Below are positions 16,891-24,851 of a stretch of 64,000 nt of DNA, in pieces (the first letter of the stretch is position 1; each line of letters starts with the position of its first letter). Below the pieces are notes generated by a model. That model ran no database searches, had not been told where the DNA came from, and was given only the letters and a program-made list of their open reading frames with translations. The stretch lies in NCBI RefSeq assembly GCF_003432115.1, contig NZ_QWDC01000001.1, positions 558,001 through 622,000 of the forward strand. The letters run 5' to 3'. Source of the stretch: Mucilaginibacter conchicola. GTDB taxonomy: Bacteria; Bacteroidota; Bacteroidia; Sphingobacteriales; Sphingobacteriaceae. A program made the translations under genes and the position numbers.

Positions 16891-17940
16891 TTATAGGTGA
16901 TTGGTAAATATCTGTAAATTATCATTGCCAATTGTTTGGCTACTTTCATTTTTGCCGCTAATGAATGGCGCCCTTATGCCCTTACCAAGGGTTGATGGCC
17001 CTGTAAATATCCTTGCCTCATCCCACAAGCCTGCATCAATAAAAGCTTGTAAAGTTTTAGCTCCGCCTTCTATTATAACAGACTGAATATCTTGAAGATA
17101 CAACTGAAACATAATGTATTGCGGCACGTAATTATCAAAATCTTCCAGCTGTATATGTTTGATATTGTCATCAACATCAAACTTTTCTGCATTGAAAACA
17201 AATGTCTCTACTGTCTTATCAAATACGTGAGAATTTTTGTCCAGCTCCAGGTGCCTGTCTATCACTACACGCTTAGGCGAACTACCTTCGGCGTAACGAA
17301 CATTCAGCTGCGGGTTATCTGCCAGCACGGTGTTCTTACCTACCAAAATGGCATCTTCTTCGGCGCGCCACTGGTGTACCAGTTTGCGGCTTTCGGGGCC
17401 GGTTATCCAGTGTTGCGTGCCATCGTCGGGGGCAAAAAAACCATCGGCGGTTTGAGCCCATTTTAAAATAATATACGGGCGATGTTTTTGTACCCTTGTA
17501 AAAAAGCGGCGGTTGTGATGCAGGCTTTCTGCCTCTAACACACCAACAGTAACTTCTACACCTGCTGCCTGCAATTTTTCAATCCCTTTACCATCCACTT
17601 CAGGGAATGGATCGCGGCAGCCTACTATTACACTGGGTATCTGGTGTTTGATGATCAGATCGGCACATGGTGGTGTTTTGCCATAGTGCGCACAAGGCTC
17701 AAGCGATACATAGATAGTTGAGCTTTTCAGCAACTCATCTACGTTAGTGTACCTGTCTGTCACCATTTTAACGGCATTCACCTCGGCATGGGCTTCGCCA
17801 TATTTTTGATGATAGCCCTCGCCTATTATCTTGCCATCATGAACAATAACGGCACCCACCATAGGGTTCGGACTAACAGAACCGGCGCCCAAAGAGGCCA
17901 GTTGCAAACAACGCTGCATGTATATTTGAGGTGATGCCAT
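16891..17940 (-). CDS. ribD: Bifunctional riboflavin deaminase/reductase (RibD)
   Basis: Carries out the second and third steps of riboflavin synthesis from GTP. The N-terminal deaminase half has the zinc ligands H51 (HAEVNAV) and C83/C92 (EPCAHYGKTPPC), the Glu in HAE being catalytic. The C-terminal reductase half starts near residue 150 (RPYIILKWAQTADG) and includes VDRHLELD-like IDRHLELD and EGGAKTLQAF. 349 aa is full length. Divergent from prmC with only ~30 bases between starts; no FMN riboswitch fits there. Confidence 0.96.
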   Translation of the reverse strand: MASPQIYMQRCLQLASLGAGSVSPNPMVGAVIVHDGKIIGEGYHQKYGEAHAEVNAVKMVTDRYTNVDELLKSSTIYVSLEPCAHYGKTPPCADLIIKHQIPSVIVGCRDPFPEVDGKGIEKLQAAGVEVTVGVLEAESLHHNRRFFTRVQKHRPYIILKWAQTADGFFAPDDGTQHWITGPESRKLVHQWRAEEDAILVGKNTVLADNPQLNVRYAEGSSPKRVVIDRHLELDKNSHVFDKTVETFVFNAEKFDVDDNIKHIQLEDFDNYVPQYIMFQLYLQDIQSVIIEGGAKTLQAFIDAGLWDEARIFTGPSTLGKGIRAPFISGKNESSQTIGNDNLQIFTNHL

Positions 17941-17973
17941 TGTGCAAAAGTAGCTTTTATGTTACTTTGTTGC

Positions 17974-18849
17974 ATGAAAACTATTAAGGATGTGTTTTTA
18001 TCCTTTAAGGATGGCCTGCAGAACCTTTATGACCCGCGCGAAGCCGAGGCTATTGCCATGCTGGTGTTAGAAGAACTAACCGGTTTGTCGCGTGCCAGTA
18101 TCAAAGCTTTTGATAACGATGACATAACTGCCGAAGCTTTAGAAAAACTCTACCCTATTCTTGAAGAATTAAAAACCGGCAAACCTGTACAGTATATTTT
18201 AGGCACGGCAGAATTTTACGGCCTTAGCTTTTTAGTGACCCCTGCAACGCTTATCCCCCGCCCGGAAACCGAAGAACTGGTATCATGGATCCTTGAGACA
18301 AGTCAAAATTCAAAATTCAAAATTCAAAAAGCTTTGCGGATATTGGATATCGGCACAGGGACGGGATGTATTCCTATTACTCTGAAAAAGAATTTGCGCG
18401 ATGCTGATGTTAGCGCTATTGACATTTCTGCGGATGCTTTGAAAACAGCCAAAGAGAACGCTTTGATAAACGACGTTGATGTTAGTTTCTTTGAAGTGGA
18501 TATACTGAGTCAGGATACTTATCAACCTATAAATAGCCGATATGATATTATTGTAAGCAACCCGCCCTATGTAACACCGTCTGATAAATTGCAGATGCAT
18601 ACCAATGTTACCGATTTTGAGCCGCACACGGCTTTATTTGTAACCCAGGAAGATCCATTAATATTCTATCGCACTATTGCCGATTTTGCTGTACAAAACC
18701 TTGTACAAAAGGGGCATTTATACTTCGAGATAAATGAAGCTTACGGGCAGCACACCATTGATATGTTGGCCTCAAAAGGCTTTACCGATATAGAACTGCG
18801 GCAAGACATGAGCAGTCGCGATCGGATGATTAAAGCGACTCTGCAATAA
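17974..18849 (+). CDS. prmC: Release factor N5-glutamine methyltransferase (PrmC/HemK)
   Basis: Methylates the Gln of the GGQ motif in peptide release factors. The N-terminal helical domain is followed by the methyltransferase fold: ILDIGTGTGCIPI (SAM site) and VSNPPYV, the diagnostic NPPY catalytic motif. I prefer the ATG at 17974 (MKTIKDVF) to one five codons upstream. Just before the SAM motif an extra basic stretch (SQNSKFKIQK) is encoded by four copies of the heptamer TCAAAAT (18303-18330), which looks like an inserted repeat that kept the frame. Ends in a terminator shared with the convergent gene. Confidence 0.95.
   Translation: MKTIKDVFLSFKDGLQNLYDPREAEAIAMLVLEELTGLSRASIKAFDNDDITAEALEKLYPILEELKTGKPVQYILGTAEFYGLSFLVTPATLIPRPETEELVSWILETSQNSKFKIQKALRILDIGTGTGCIPITLKKNLRDADVSAIDISADALKTAKENALINDVDVSFFEVDILSQDTYQPINSRYDIIVSNPPYVTPSDKLQMHTNVTDFEPHTALFVTQEDPLIFYRTIADFAVQNLVQKGHLYFEINEAYGQHTIDMLASKGFTDIELRQDMSSRDRMIKATLQ
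18303..18330 (+). repeat. Four-unit heptamer element inside prmC
   Basis: TCAAAAT x3 plus TCAAAAA, 28 bp. The complement reads TTTTGAA repeats ending in TTTTGAC, the same pattern as 27957-27984 and 28090-28117 in the glycosyltransferase gene. Confidence 0.85.
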
Positions 18850-18861
18850 AAACCGTAAAAC

Positions 18862-18892
18862 AAAAAAGCCCGGCGTTATGGCCGGGCTTTTT
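18862..18892. terminator. Bidirectional intrinsic terminator
   Basis: GCCCGGC-GTTATG-GCCGGGC (18868-18887) flanked by A6 on the left and T5 on the right, so it can end transcripts from both prmC (+) and the YtxH gene (-). Confidence 0.9.
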
Positions 18893-18911
18893 CTTCTCTT
18901 CAGTTATACCT

Positions 18912-19277
18912 TCAGGCGTTTTGCACTGAATTATTCCAATCGTTAGCTGTGCCTTTTACTTTTGATTTAGCATCATCATAACCGTTTTCGGCATAGCTTT
19001 GAGCCTTATCTTTAACGTTTTCGTAAGCGTCTTTTGCATCGCTTACAGCGCCATTAAACTTTTGCTTTACATTATCAACAACGTTGTTGCTGTAACTTTT
19101 AACGCTGTCGGCAGTGTTTTGCGCTTTGTCTTTCGCTTTGTTTACAAGGTCGTTTACGTAATCAGCAATGTCGCCGCGTAAATCTTCACCTTTTTCCGGA
19201 GCCAATAATAAACCTAATGCGGCGCCCGCTGCAGCACCAACTAATAATGCTGCTATTACTTTTGCTTGATCTTTCAT
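18912..19277 (-). CDS. YtxH-domain (gas-vesicle/stress-like) protein
   Basis: 121 residues. A glycine/alanine-rich hydrophobic segment (VIAALLVGAAAGAALGLLLAP) followed by EKGEDLR is the YtxH signature; the remainder is an amphipathic, repetitive helix rich in Lys, Asp and Ala (KAKDKAQ, VKDKAQS) like apolipoprotein or LEA-type stress proteins. Probably membrane-anchored and induced by stress, by analogy only. The gene is monocistronic, bounded by the terminator shared with prmC. Confidence 0.85.
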   Translation of the reverse strand: MKDQAKVIAALLVGAAAGAALGLLLAPEKGEDLRGDIADYVNDLVNKAKDKAQNTADSVKSYSNNVVDNVKQKFNGAVSDAKDAYENVKDKAQSYAENGYDDAKSKVKGTANDWNNSVQNA

Positions 19278-19424
19278 AAATGTTACTTTTTAGTAGACGA
19301 ATTTGTATCTAAGTAACAAATACCATACCGCTGTGTTTAAATAATTTTTAAATAGTTAAGTTCACAACCTGCATTTGTATTTAAATTTCACACAAAACAA
19401 AAGTTATAGTTGTTGGGGTATACA

Positions 19425-19667
19425 ATGAGCTGGAATGATTTTGTTTATAAAATGCAGGATCTGCATTTAAGAAAAGTATTCTTTTTAGTAGCCTTAATTG
19501 TGGCCGTTGTACTGTTTATCTTAAAATACTGGCTATTTCCGCAGATAAACCGCCGCGAAGATATAGTACACCGCACCATACGCCGTACAATTGATATATC
19601 AATCATGATCGTTTTTGCAATAATAGCCGTTGGCGCGGCAGCCTTTTGGCTTAGTGGTAACGATTAG
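19425..19667 (+). CDS. Small two-helix membrane protein
   Basis: About 80 residues from the ATG at 19425 (MSWNDFVYK). Two hydrophobic helices (VFFLVALIVAVVLFILKYWLF and ISIMIVFAIIAVGAAAFWL) are joined by a basic loop (NRREDIVHRTIRRTID). Not recognised as a named family; such proteins are frequent in Bacteroidota. Followed by a strong terminator. Confidence 0.68.
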   Translation: MSWNDFVYKMQDLHLRKVFFLVALIVAVVLFILKYWLFPQINRREDIVHRTIRRTIDISIMIVFAIIAVGAAAFWLSGND

Positions 19668-19675
19668 GCATAAAA

Positions 19676-19714
19676 CAAGAACATCCGCCTTTAAGGGGCG
19701 GATGTTCTGTTTTG
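19676..19714. terminator. Bidirectional intrinsic terminator
   Basis: Twelve-base arms (19678-19689 with 19697-19708) and a 7-nt loop, followed by TTTTG on the plus strand and preceded by AAAAC. Lies between the small membrane protein gene and the convergent second cold-shock gene. Confidence 0.85.
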
Positions 19715-19737
19715 TAATCTTTTTATATGATATATAA

Positions 19738-19932
19738 TTAAACTACTTTTACGTTTACGGCATTTAAGCCTTTACGGCCGTTTTCAACCTCGTACTCAAC
19801 TTTATCGTTCTCACGAACTTCGTCTATAAGGCCTGTTGAATGAACAAAAATGTCCTGGCCACCATCTTCTGGTACAATAAAACCAAAACCTTTTGTTTCA
19901 TTGAAAAATTTAACTGTTCCTTGTTTTTGCAT
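19738..19932 (-). CDS. Cold-shock protein (CspA family) 2
   Basis: 64 residues with RNP1 KGFGFI and RNP2 DIFVH. I take the ATG at 19932 (MQKQGTVKFF), matching the start of the other copy at 6063-6257; a longer frame upstream is not credible. Relative to copy 1 it has a different loop (VPEDGGQ) and a more acidic beta-4/5 region. Transcribed alone between a terminator and the sensor gene. Confidence 0.95.
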   Translation of the reverse strand: MQKQGTVKFFNETKGFGFIVPEDGGQDIFVHSTGLIDEVRENDKVEYEVENGRKGLNAVNVKVV

Positions 19933-20025
19933 TATAATAATTATTAAAGCGCGCAAGGTATGCATAATAGTTGGCATTATTAGCAAATGCTTAAAACGCA
20001 CATACAAGGTTACATCAAATTAACA

Positions 20026-21165
20026 TCAGGCTACTACAGACAGGTGGCGGCCGCCAAGGGTATTCTCAGAGTCTTTTACAATACCGCGTATCTTCTCATC
20101 CAGCTCATTAACGGTCACTTCCATCAGATCAAAATAGTTGAAAGTAATGTTCTCCATTTTTATCAGATCCATAATACCCAGTAACGATGCCACCGGGCGG
20201 CGCAACTCATGCGACTGGATCAGTGCTATCCTGCGAAGCGCCTCATTTTGTACATTGATATAGGCTTCCTGCTTTTTGTGGCGGGTAATATCTGCAGAGC
20301 TTAGCGCCACGCCTATAATTTCATCGGCGTTGTTCTTTACGGGGATAAAAGTGGTAATTTTCCAGCAAGCGTTAGGTGTGCCGGCCATCATCATCCACTC
20401 GCGTTTAATAGCCCGGCCTGCAAGTGCCATTTTAAAACACTTTTTAAACTGGCTCAAAATGTCAGGATCGGTATAATCCAATATATTATCGCGGTGCATC
20501 AACGAATGGTGATAATTCTGCATCACAAAGGCTTCTGCCGAACGATTAAAGGCTATCACCTCAAAGTTGTTATCAACTAACAAGTGCATATCGTTTGAGC
20601 TATCAAAAATAGCCTTCAGCTTCAGTTCAGATTCGGTTATGGCTACACTCTGCTCCTGCTCTATCCGATGTTTCTCTTCAAGCGTGCTAAGGCTCCAGTT
20701 AAGTTCCATCAGGTGTACTACCTGTTTGGCCATCACCTTTAAAGTTTTTTGCTGATGAGCATTCAACTCACGCGGCTTTGTATCAACCACGCAAAGGCTG
20801 CCTATGGCAAAACCGTCTTTAGTAACCAGAGTTGCACCAGCATAAAAACGTACATGGGGCGCACCGGTAACCAGTGGGTTGTTCTTAAAATTGATATCGT
20901 TTAAAGTATCTGGAATAATGTAGAGCCCGTTTGCGGTGATGGTAGTATTACAAAAAGCAATTTGCCTGTCGGTACAATCAATCTCGGTACCTACAGCGGC
21001 TTTAAACCACTGGGTACTTTCATCAAGCAAAGTTACCAGGGCAACAGGTGCTTCGCAAATTTCGGCGACCAGATTAACCAGTTCGTTCAGATCGGCAGTA
21101 ATATTGGCGTCAAGCTCTCTAAATCTGTCAACAGCCGTAAGCCTTTGTTGCTCCGTATAATTCAT
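20026..21165 (-). CDS. GAF-PAS sensor with dimerization/His domain but no ATPase domain
   Basis: 379 residues from the ATG at 21165 (MNYTEQQRLTAV). A GAF domain spans ~5-155 (ICEAPVALVTLLDES, FYAGATLVTKDG, IGSLCVVD), a coiled-coil linker ~165-190, a PAS domain ~195-310 (LKAIFDSSNDMHLLVDN), and a C-terminal HisKA-like helix pair with SHELRRPVASLLG, the H-box of a histidine kinase. The protein stops ~55 residues later, with no N, G1 or G2 ATP-binding boxes, so it cannot autophosphorylate alone. It may be phosphorylated by another kinase, act as a dimerization/antagonist module, or be truncated. Partner unknown. Confidence 0.82.
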   Translation of the reverse strand: MNYTEQQRLTAVDRFRELDANITADLNELVNLVAEICEAPVALVTLLDESTQWFKAAVGTEIDCTDRQIAFCNTTITANGLYIIPDTLNDINFKNNPLVTGAPHVRFYAGATLVTKDGFAIGSLCVVDTKPRELNAHQQKTLKVMAKQVVHLMELNWSLSTLEEKHRIEQEQSVAITESELKLKAIFDSSNDMHLLVDNNFEVIAFNRSAEAFVMQNYHHSLMHRDNILDYTDPDILSQFKKCFKMALAGRAIKREWMMMAGTPNACWKITTFIPVKNNADEIIGVALSSADITRHKKQEAYINVQNEALRRIALIQSHELRRPVASLLGIMDLIKMENITFNYFDLMEVTVNELDEKIRGIVKDSENTLGGRHLSVVA

Positions 21166-21382
21166 GCGGTGTAGGTGATGCTGTTTACGTTTGTGCAATT
21201 ACGTTTATTATACATCATATCGCTTAAAATGTTTGCTGCACATTTATCAAATACTGCAATAGCTTAGTATACGTAAATAGGTTATACTCCGGTTTGTTTT
21301 AAAGCAGAGCTTTAAGGAATAAAACACAATTTAACTTAACTTGAATTATTTACCTATCTTTCTCTCAATAAAACCAAGCCTT

Positions 21383-22135
21383 GTGAAATTTTGCATTCCC
21401 GTCCTGTTATTCGTTGCGTTTGCAGTCAGTTCATGCTCAACGCGATATTATGCCCCTGCTTTGTATCAGAATGATATACAATATATGGTTAAGCCACATT
21501 CAAAAGACAGTGTGCGCAACCGTTTCTATGCCTCGGGCACTTATCTTAACCAGGGCGGCGCAAACGGCCAGGGCGATTTAAAGAGTGGATTACTGAATGT
21601 TTACCGCTCAAATACCCTAAATCATTTTAACTTTAGTTATGGTGCTTTGGTATATACCGGCAGCTATAAAAGAGGTATGTACGATTCTTTGATGAACACC
21701 CCATCCAAAACCTTTGGCGGATATGGCTTCAACGGTTCTGCGTCAGTTTACACAGCTACAAGAATAACCGACTGGCGTTTCGGTGTAGACCTGTCATACA
21801 TCCGCGAAAGCGGGCAATATCTGGATTTTCGCAGATCAGTTTACGGCATGCCGGGCGTTAACGCATCAAACCAAAGCCATTTAATAGGATTGGGTGTATT
21901 TACAGAGTTTGTTACACGCATATCGCCATCATTTAATATCGGTGTTAAAGCATTTGTAAATAACACCTTGAGCAGTCCATTAAAACGCGACCTCTCAGAC
22001 GAGACCGGAAGTGGTCACACAGTAGGCTCCAACATTTCTTTGGGATATAAACAGTATACGGTAAGATTAAGCGGCGCTTTCAGCGGAAATTTCGTTAACA
22101 GCGCCTCTCAGTTAGGCTTAACCTATGGTTTCTGA
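21383..22135 (+). CDS. Outer-membrane-type lipoprotein of unknown function
   Basis: About 250 residues from the GTG at 21383, which begins a lipoprotein signal peptide (MKFCIPVLLFVAFAVSSC, lipobox VSSC); a TTG at 21341 would only lengthen the n-region. The mature part has alternating polar/aromatic residues and ends in LGLTYGF, typical of small outer-membrane beta-barrels with a terminal Phe. No family recognised. Its 3' end overlaps the lysA 3' end by 18 bases on the opposite strand. Confidence 0.72.
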   Translation: MKFCIPVLLFVAFAVSSCSTRYYAPALYQNDIQYMVKPHSKDSVRNRFYASGTYLNQGGANGQGDLKSGLLNVYRSNTLNHFNFSYGALVYTGSYKRGMYDSLMNTPSKTFGGYGFNGSASVYTATRITDWRFGVDLSYIRESGQYLDFRRSVYGMPGVNASNQSHLIGLGVFTEFVTRISPSFNIGVKAFVNNTLSSPLKRDLSDETGSGHTVGSNISLGYKQYTVRLSGAFSGNFVNSASQLGLTYGF

Positions 22136-23305
22136 GTAAACACTCTCCACCTTATCGCGCAGGTTGTAGTTTGATGCCATTACCTCGCCATAGGCACCTG
22201 CAGTGCGGATAGCGATCAAATCGCCACGGAATGATTGCGGCAGGTCAACATCTTTCCTGAAACAATCTGTACTCTCACAGATCGGGCCTACAACATCGTA
22301 TTTGATAGCCTCACCAGAATTGGAGATTTCTTGATTCTTGATACTTGATTCTTGTGTCAGGTTCTGAATCGAATGATATGCCTGGTAAAGCATCGGGCGC
22401 ATCAGTTCCGTCATGCCGGCATCCAGTATCAGGAAGTTTTTCTTCTGGCCATTCTTTACATAAAGCACCCTCGCAATCAATGATGAAGATTGAGCTACCA
22501 AAGCACGACCTAATTCAAAATGTACTTCCTGGCCTGGTTTAACATTCAGGAACTTGCTGAACACCTCGAAGTAACTTTTAAAATCAGGGATATTGGTATC
22601 GGGATTGTAGTAATCAACACCTAAGCCGCCGCCAGCGTTTAATACTTTTATGGCAAAGCCGCGATCCTCAAACCACTCGCCTATTTCGTTGATGCGGGTG
22701 CACAAGTTACGGTAAACTTCCATATCGGTTATCTGCGAACCTACGTGGAAGTGGATACCCAGGAATTTAATATTTTTAAGACTGCGTAGCGCCTCAGCAA
22801 CCTCATTCAACTGCCAGGTGTTGATACCGAATTTATTTTCATCCAGTCCAGTAGTAATAAAATGGTGCGTATGCGCATCAACATTTGGGTTGATACGGAT
22901 AGCCACACCGGCAACTTTGCTTTTAGCAGCGGCAAGCTCGTTGATGATCTCCAGTTCCTGCACCGATTCTACATTGAAGCAGAAGATATCTGCATCTAAA
23001 GCAGCGTTGATCTCTTTATCAGATTTGCCAACGCCGGCAAATACCACTTTACCTTTATCAAAACCATGTTCAATAGCCGCTTTCACCTCGTTACCGCTCA
23101 CGCAATCGGCACCAAAACCATAAGATTGCACCATATCAACCACCTTAGGATTAAAGTTAGCCTTCATGGCGTAATGCACATGGAAATTGTATTTTGATGA
23201 TGCATCGCGGCACGCATCAAGCGTGTTTTTTAATACGTTAAGATCGTAGTAGTAAAAAGGTGTTTCAATATCCTTGAAACGCTGTATGGTATTGTTATTG
23301 AACAT
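22118..23305 (-). CDS. lysA: Diaminopimelate decarboxylase (LysA)
   Basis: Final step of lysine synthesis: PLP-dependent decarboxylation of meso-diaminopimelate. Fold-type III features are present: PLP Lys K48 in HYAMKAN, HFHVGSQI, the Gly-rich LNAGGGLGVDYY, ELGRALVAQS and the CESTDCF active-site motif. Between the barrel and the last motif sits an insert (about TQESSIKNQEISNSG) encoded by four heptamers at 22328-22355. 395 aa. Downstream of lysC on the same strand, separated by 144 bases that contain an inverted repeat. Confidence 0.96.
   Translation of the reverse strand: MFNNNTIQRFKDIETPFYYYDLNVLKNTLDACRDASSKYNFHVHYAMKANFNPKVVDMVQSYGFGADCVSGNEVKAAIEHGFDKGKVVFAGVGKSDKEINAALDADIFCFNVESVQELEIINELAAAKSKVAGVAIRINPNVDAHTHHFITTGLDENKFGINTWQLNEVAEALRSLKNIKFLGIHFHVGSQITDMEVYRNLCTRINEIGEWFEDRGFAIKVLNAGGGLGVDYYNPDTNIPDFKSYFEVFSKFLNVKPGQEVHFELGRALVAQSSSLIARVLYVKNGQKKNFLILDAGMTELMRPMLYQAYHSIQNLTQESSIKNQEISNSGEAIKYDVVGPICESTDCFRKDVDLPQSFRGDLIAIRTAGAYGEVMASNYNLRDKVESVYSETIG
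22328..22355 (-). repeat. Four-unit heptamer element inside lysA
   Basis: On the plus strand TTCTTGA, TTCTTGA, TACTTGA, TTCTTGT: four consecutive 7-mers, 28 bp. Same unit number and length as the TTTTGAA-type elements but a different sequence. Confidence 0.75.
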
Positions 23306-23330
23306 GATTGTAAGTCAAAAATTGCCATCA

Positions 23331-23423
23331 CGTCATTGCGAGCGTTAGCGTGGCAATCCTCAGTGTACAGAGCGGCTCTGTATATCGGGGATTGCCACGT
23401 TGCTTTCGCTCCTCGCAATGACG
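23331..23423. repeat. Long inverted repeat (REP-like), family A
   Basis: Arms 23331-23359 and 23389-23423 share CGTCATTGCGAG and GTGGCAATCC ends, with a six-base length difference in the middle, and enclose a second perfect hairpin TACAGAG-CGG-CTCTGTA. Related to the element at 9162-9233. It separates lysC from lysA and would fold in their mRNA. Confidence 0.8.
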
Positions 23424-23449
23424 CTTTATATAGTTCGCTGTAAGGCTCC

Positions 23450-24760
23450 TTAAAACAACCTGCTGTGCAAGCTTCTTAAAACCTCTGTTTTTTCTTCTGT
23501 TTTAACCAGTAACGATAGGTTATGATCGCTGCCGCCATAAGATATCATGCGGACAGGTACGTGTTTTATAGCATCCAGCACTCTGGCCGCGTAACCGTTC
23601 TTCTCGGCAGCAAAATCGCCAACCACGCAGATGATGGTATGGTTTACATCCACCTCTACAGTACCGAAGCTGCCCAATTCTTTGGTGATCTCGCCAAGGT
23701 AAGTGGTATCATCAATAGTCACCGATACCGCCACCTCAGATGTGGTGATCATATCAATAGAGGTGCGGTAACGCTCAAATACCTCAAACACGCGGCGCAA
23801 AAAACCATGCGCCAATAGCATACGACTGCTTTGTATTTTGATAGCGGTGATGCCATCTTTAGCCGCGATAGATTTTATCTTATCCTTTTCGCTGGTGTTT
23901 GTAATTAAAGTACCTGCAGCCTGCGGATCCATGGTATTCAGCAAACGGACAGGGATCTTGTATTTCTGCGCAGGGAATACACTCTGCGGGTGCAATATCT
24001 TGGCACCGAAGTAAGCCAGTTCAGCCGCTTCATCAAATGATAACTGGGCAATTGGTTTGGTATTGTTTACGATACGTGGATCGTTGTTATGCATACCGTC
24101 GATATCCGTCCATATCTGTACCTCTTCGGCGCGGATGCCCGCTCCTATCAGCGACGCAGTATAATCGCTACCGCCACGGCGCAGGTTATCTATTTCGCCG
24201 AACGAATTACGGCAGATAAAGCCCTGGGTAATGAACAGGTTAACCTCAGGATGTTTGTCCAGCAATGGTGTTAACTGCGATGTGATATAATCTACAACCG
24301 GCTCGTTATCCTCATCAATCTTCATAAAATCGAGCGCCGGTAATAATACCGATTGCACGCCGATCTCTTTCAGATAGATATGGTATAAAGTGGTAGATAA
24401 TAACTCTCCTTGCGCAAGGATGATCTTATCTTCTATAGGCGTAAACAGATCGTTAGCAAAACCGCTTAACAAACCAAAATGGTGGTCGATAACTTCTTTC
24501 GCTTGTCCTGCAAATTCGGGCTTGCTGAAAAGTTCTTTTATCACGGCCTCGTATTTATCTTTTAAAGCATTGATCAGGTAAGCAGCTTTAGCCTTGTCGC
24601 TGGTAAGGTAAGCCTGGCCTATCTCAACCAGGCTATTGGTAGTGCCAGACATAGCCGAAAGCACCACAATCTGCCTTTCGGCGGGGTTTATAATATCCAG
24701 CAGTTTTTGCATGCGGGCAGCACTCCCCACAGATGTTCCGCCAAATTTTAAAACTTTCAT
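23450..24760 (-). CDS. lysC: Aspartate kinase (LysC)
   Basis: Phosphorylates aspartate, entering the lysine/methionine/threonine pathway. The amino acid kinase domain shows KFGGTSVG at residues 4-11, SAMSGTTN and the RRGGSDYTASL substrate loop; the C-terminal ~130 residues hold two ACT-like regulatory domains (IKIQSSRMLLAHGFL, TIICVVGDF). 436 aa, monofunctional (no homoserine dehydrogenase part). First gene of a lysC-lysA pair. No lysine riboswitch is recognisable in the 90 bases upstream. Confidence 0.95.
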   Translation of the reverse strand: MKVLKFGGTSVGSAARMQKLLDIINPAERQIVVLSAMSGTTNSLVEIGQAYLTSDKAKAAYLINALKDKYEAVIKELFSKPEFAGQAKEVIDHHFGLLSGFANDLFTPIEDKIILAQGELLSTTLYHIYLKEIGVQSVLLPALDFMKIDEDNEPVVDYITSQLTPLLDKHPEVNLFITQGFICRNSFGEIDNLRRGGSDYTASLIGAGIRAEEVQIWTDIDGMHNNDPRIVNNTKPIAQLSFDEAAELAYFGAKILHPQSVFPAQKYKIPVRLLNTMDPQAAGTLITNTSEKDKIKSIAAKDGITAIKIQSSRMLLAHGFLRRVFEVFERYRTSIDMITTSEVAVSVTIDDTTYLGEITKELGSFGTVEVDVNHTIICVVGDFAAEKNGYAARVLDAIKHVPVRMISYGGSDHNLSLLVKTEEKTEVLRSLHSRLF

Positions 24761-24785
24761 TATTTGTTTTCGTTTACGATAAATG

Positions 24786-24805
24786 ATTGATATTCTTGTA
24801 TCAAT
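24786..24805. promoter_or_regulatory. Inverted repeat between lysC and the mutase gene
   Basis: ATTGATA-TTCTTG-TATCAAT, seven-base perfect arms, in the 91-bp region between divergent starts. Possible operator for either gene; no regulator is suggested. Confidence 0.3.
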
Positions 24806-24851
24806 ATTTGAGGCGCTAAAAATAGGATTTTAAACCACTTATCTACTTAAA

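Noticed and set aside
17941..17973. FMN riboswitch upstream of ribD
   Set aside because: The gap to the divergent prmC start is far too short.
24761..24851. Lysine riboswitch upstream of lysC
   Set aside because: Only ~90 bases, no L-box core; only a short inverted repeat is present.
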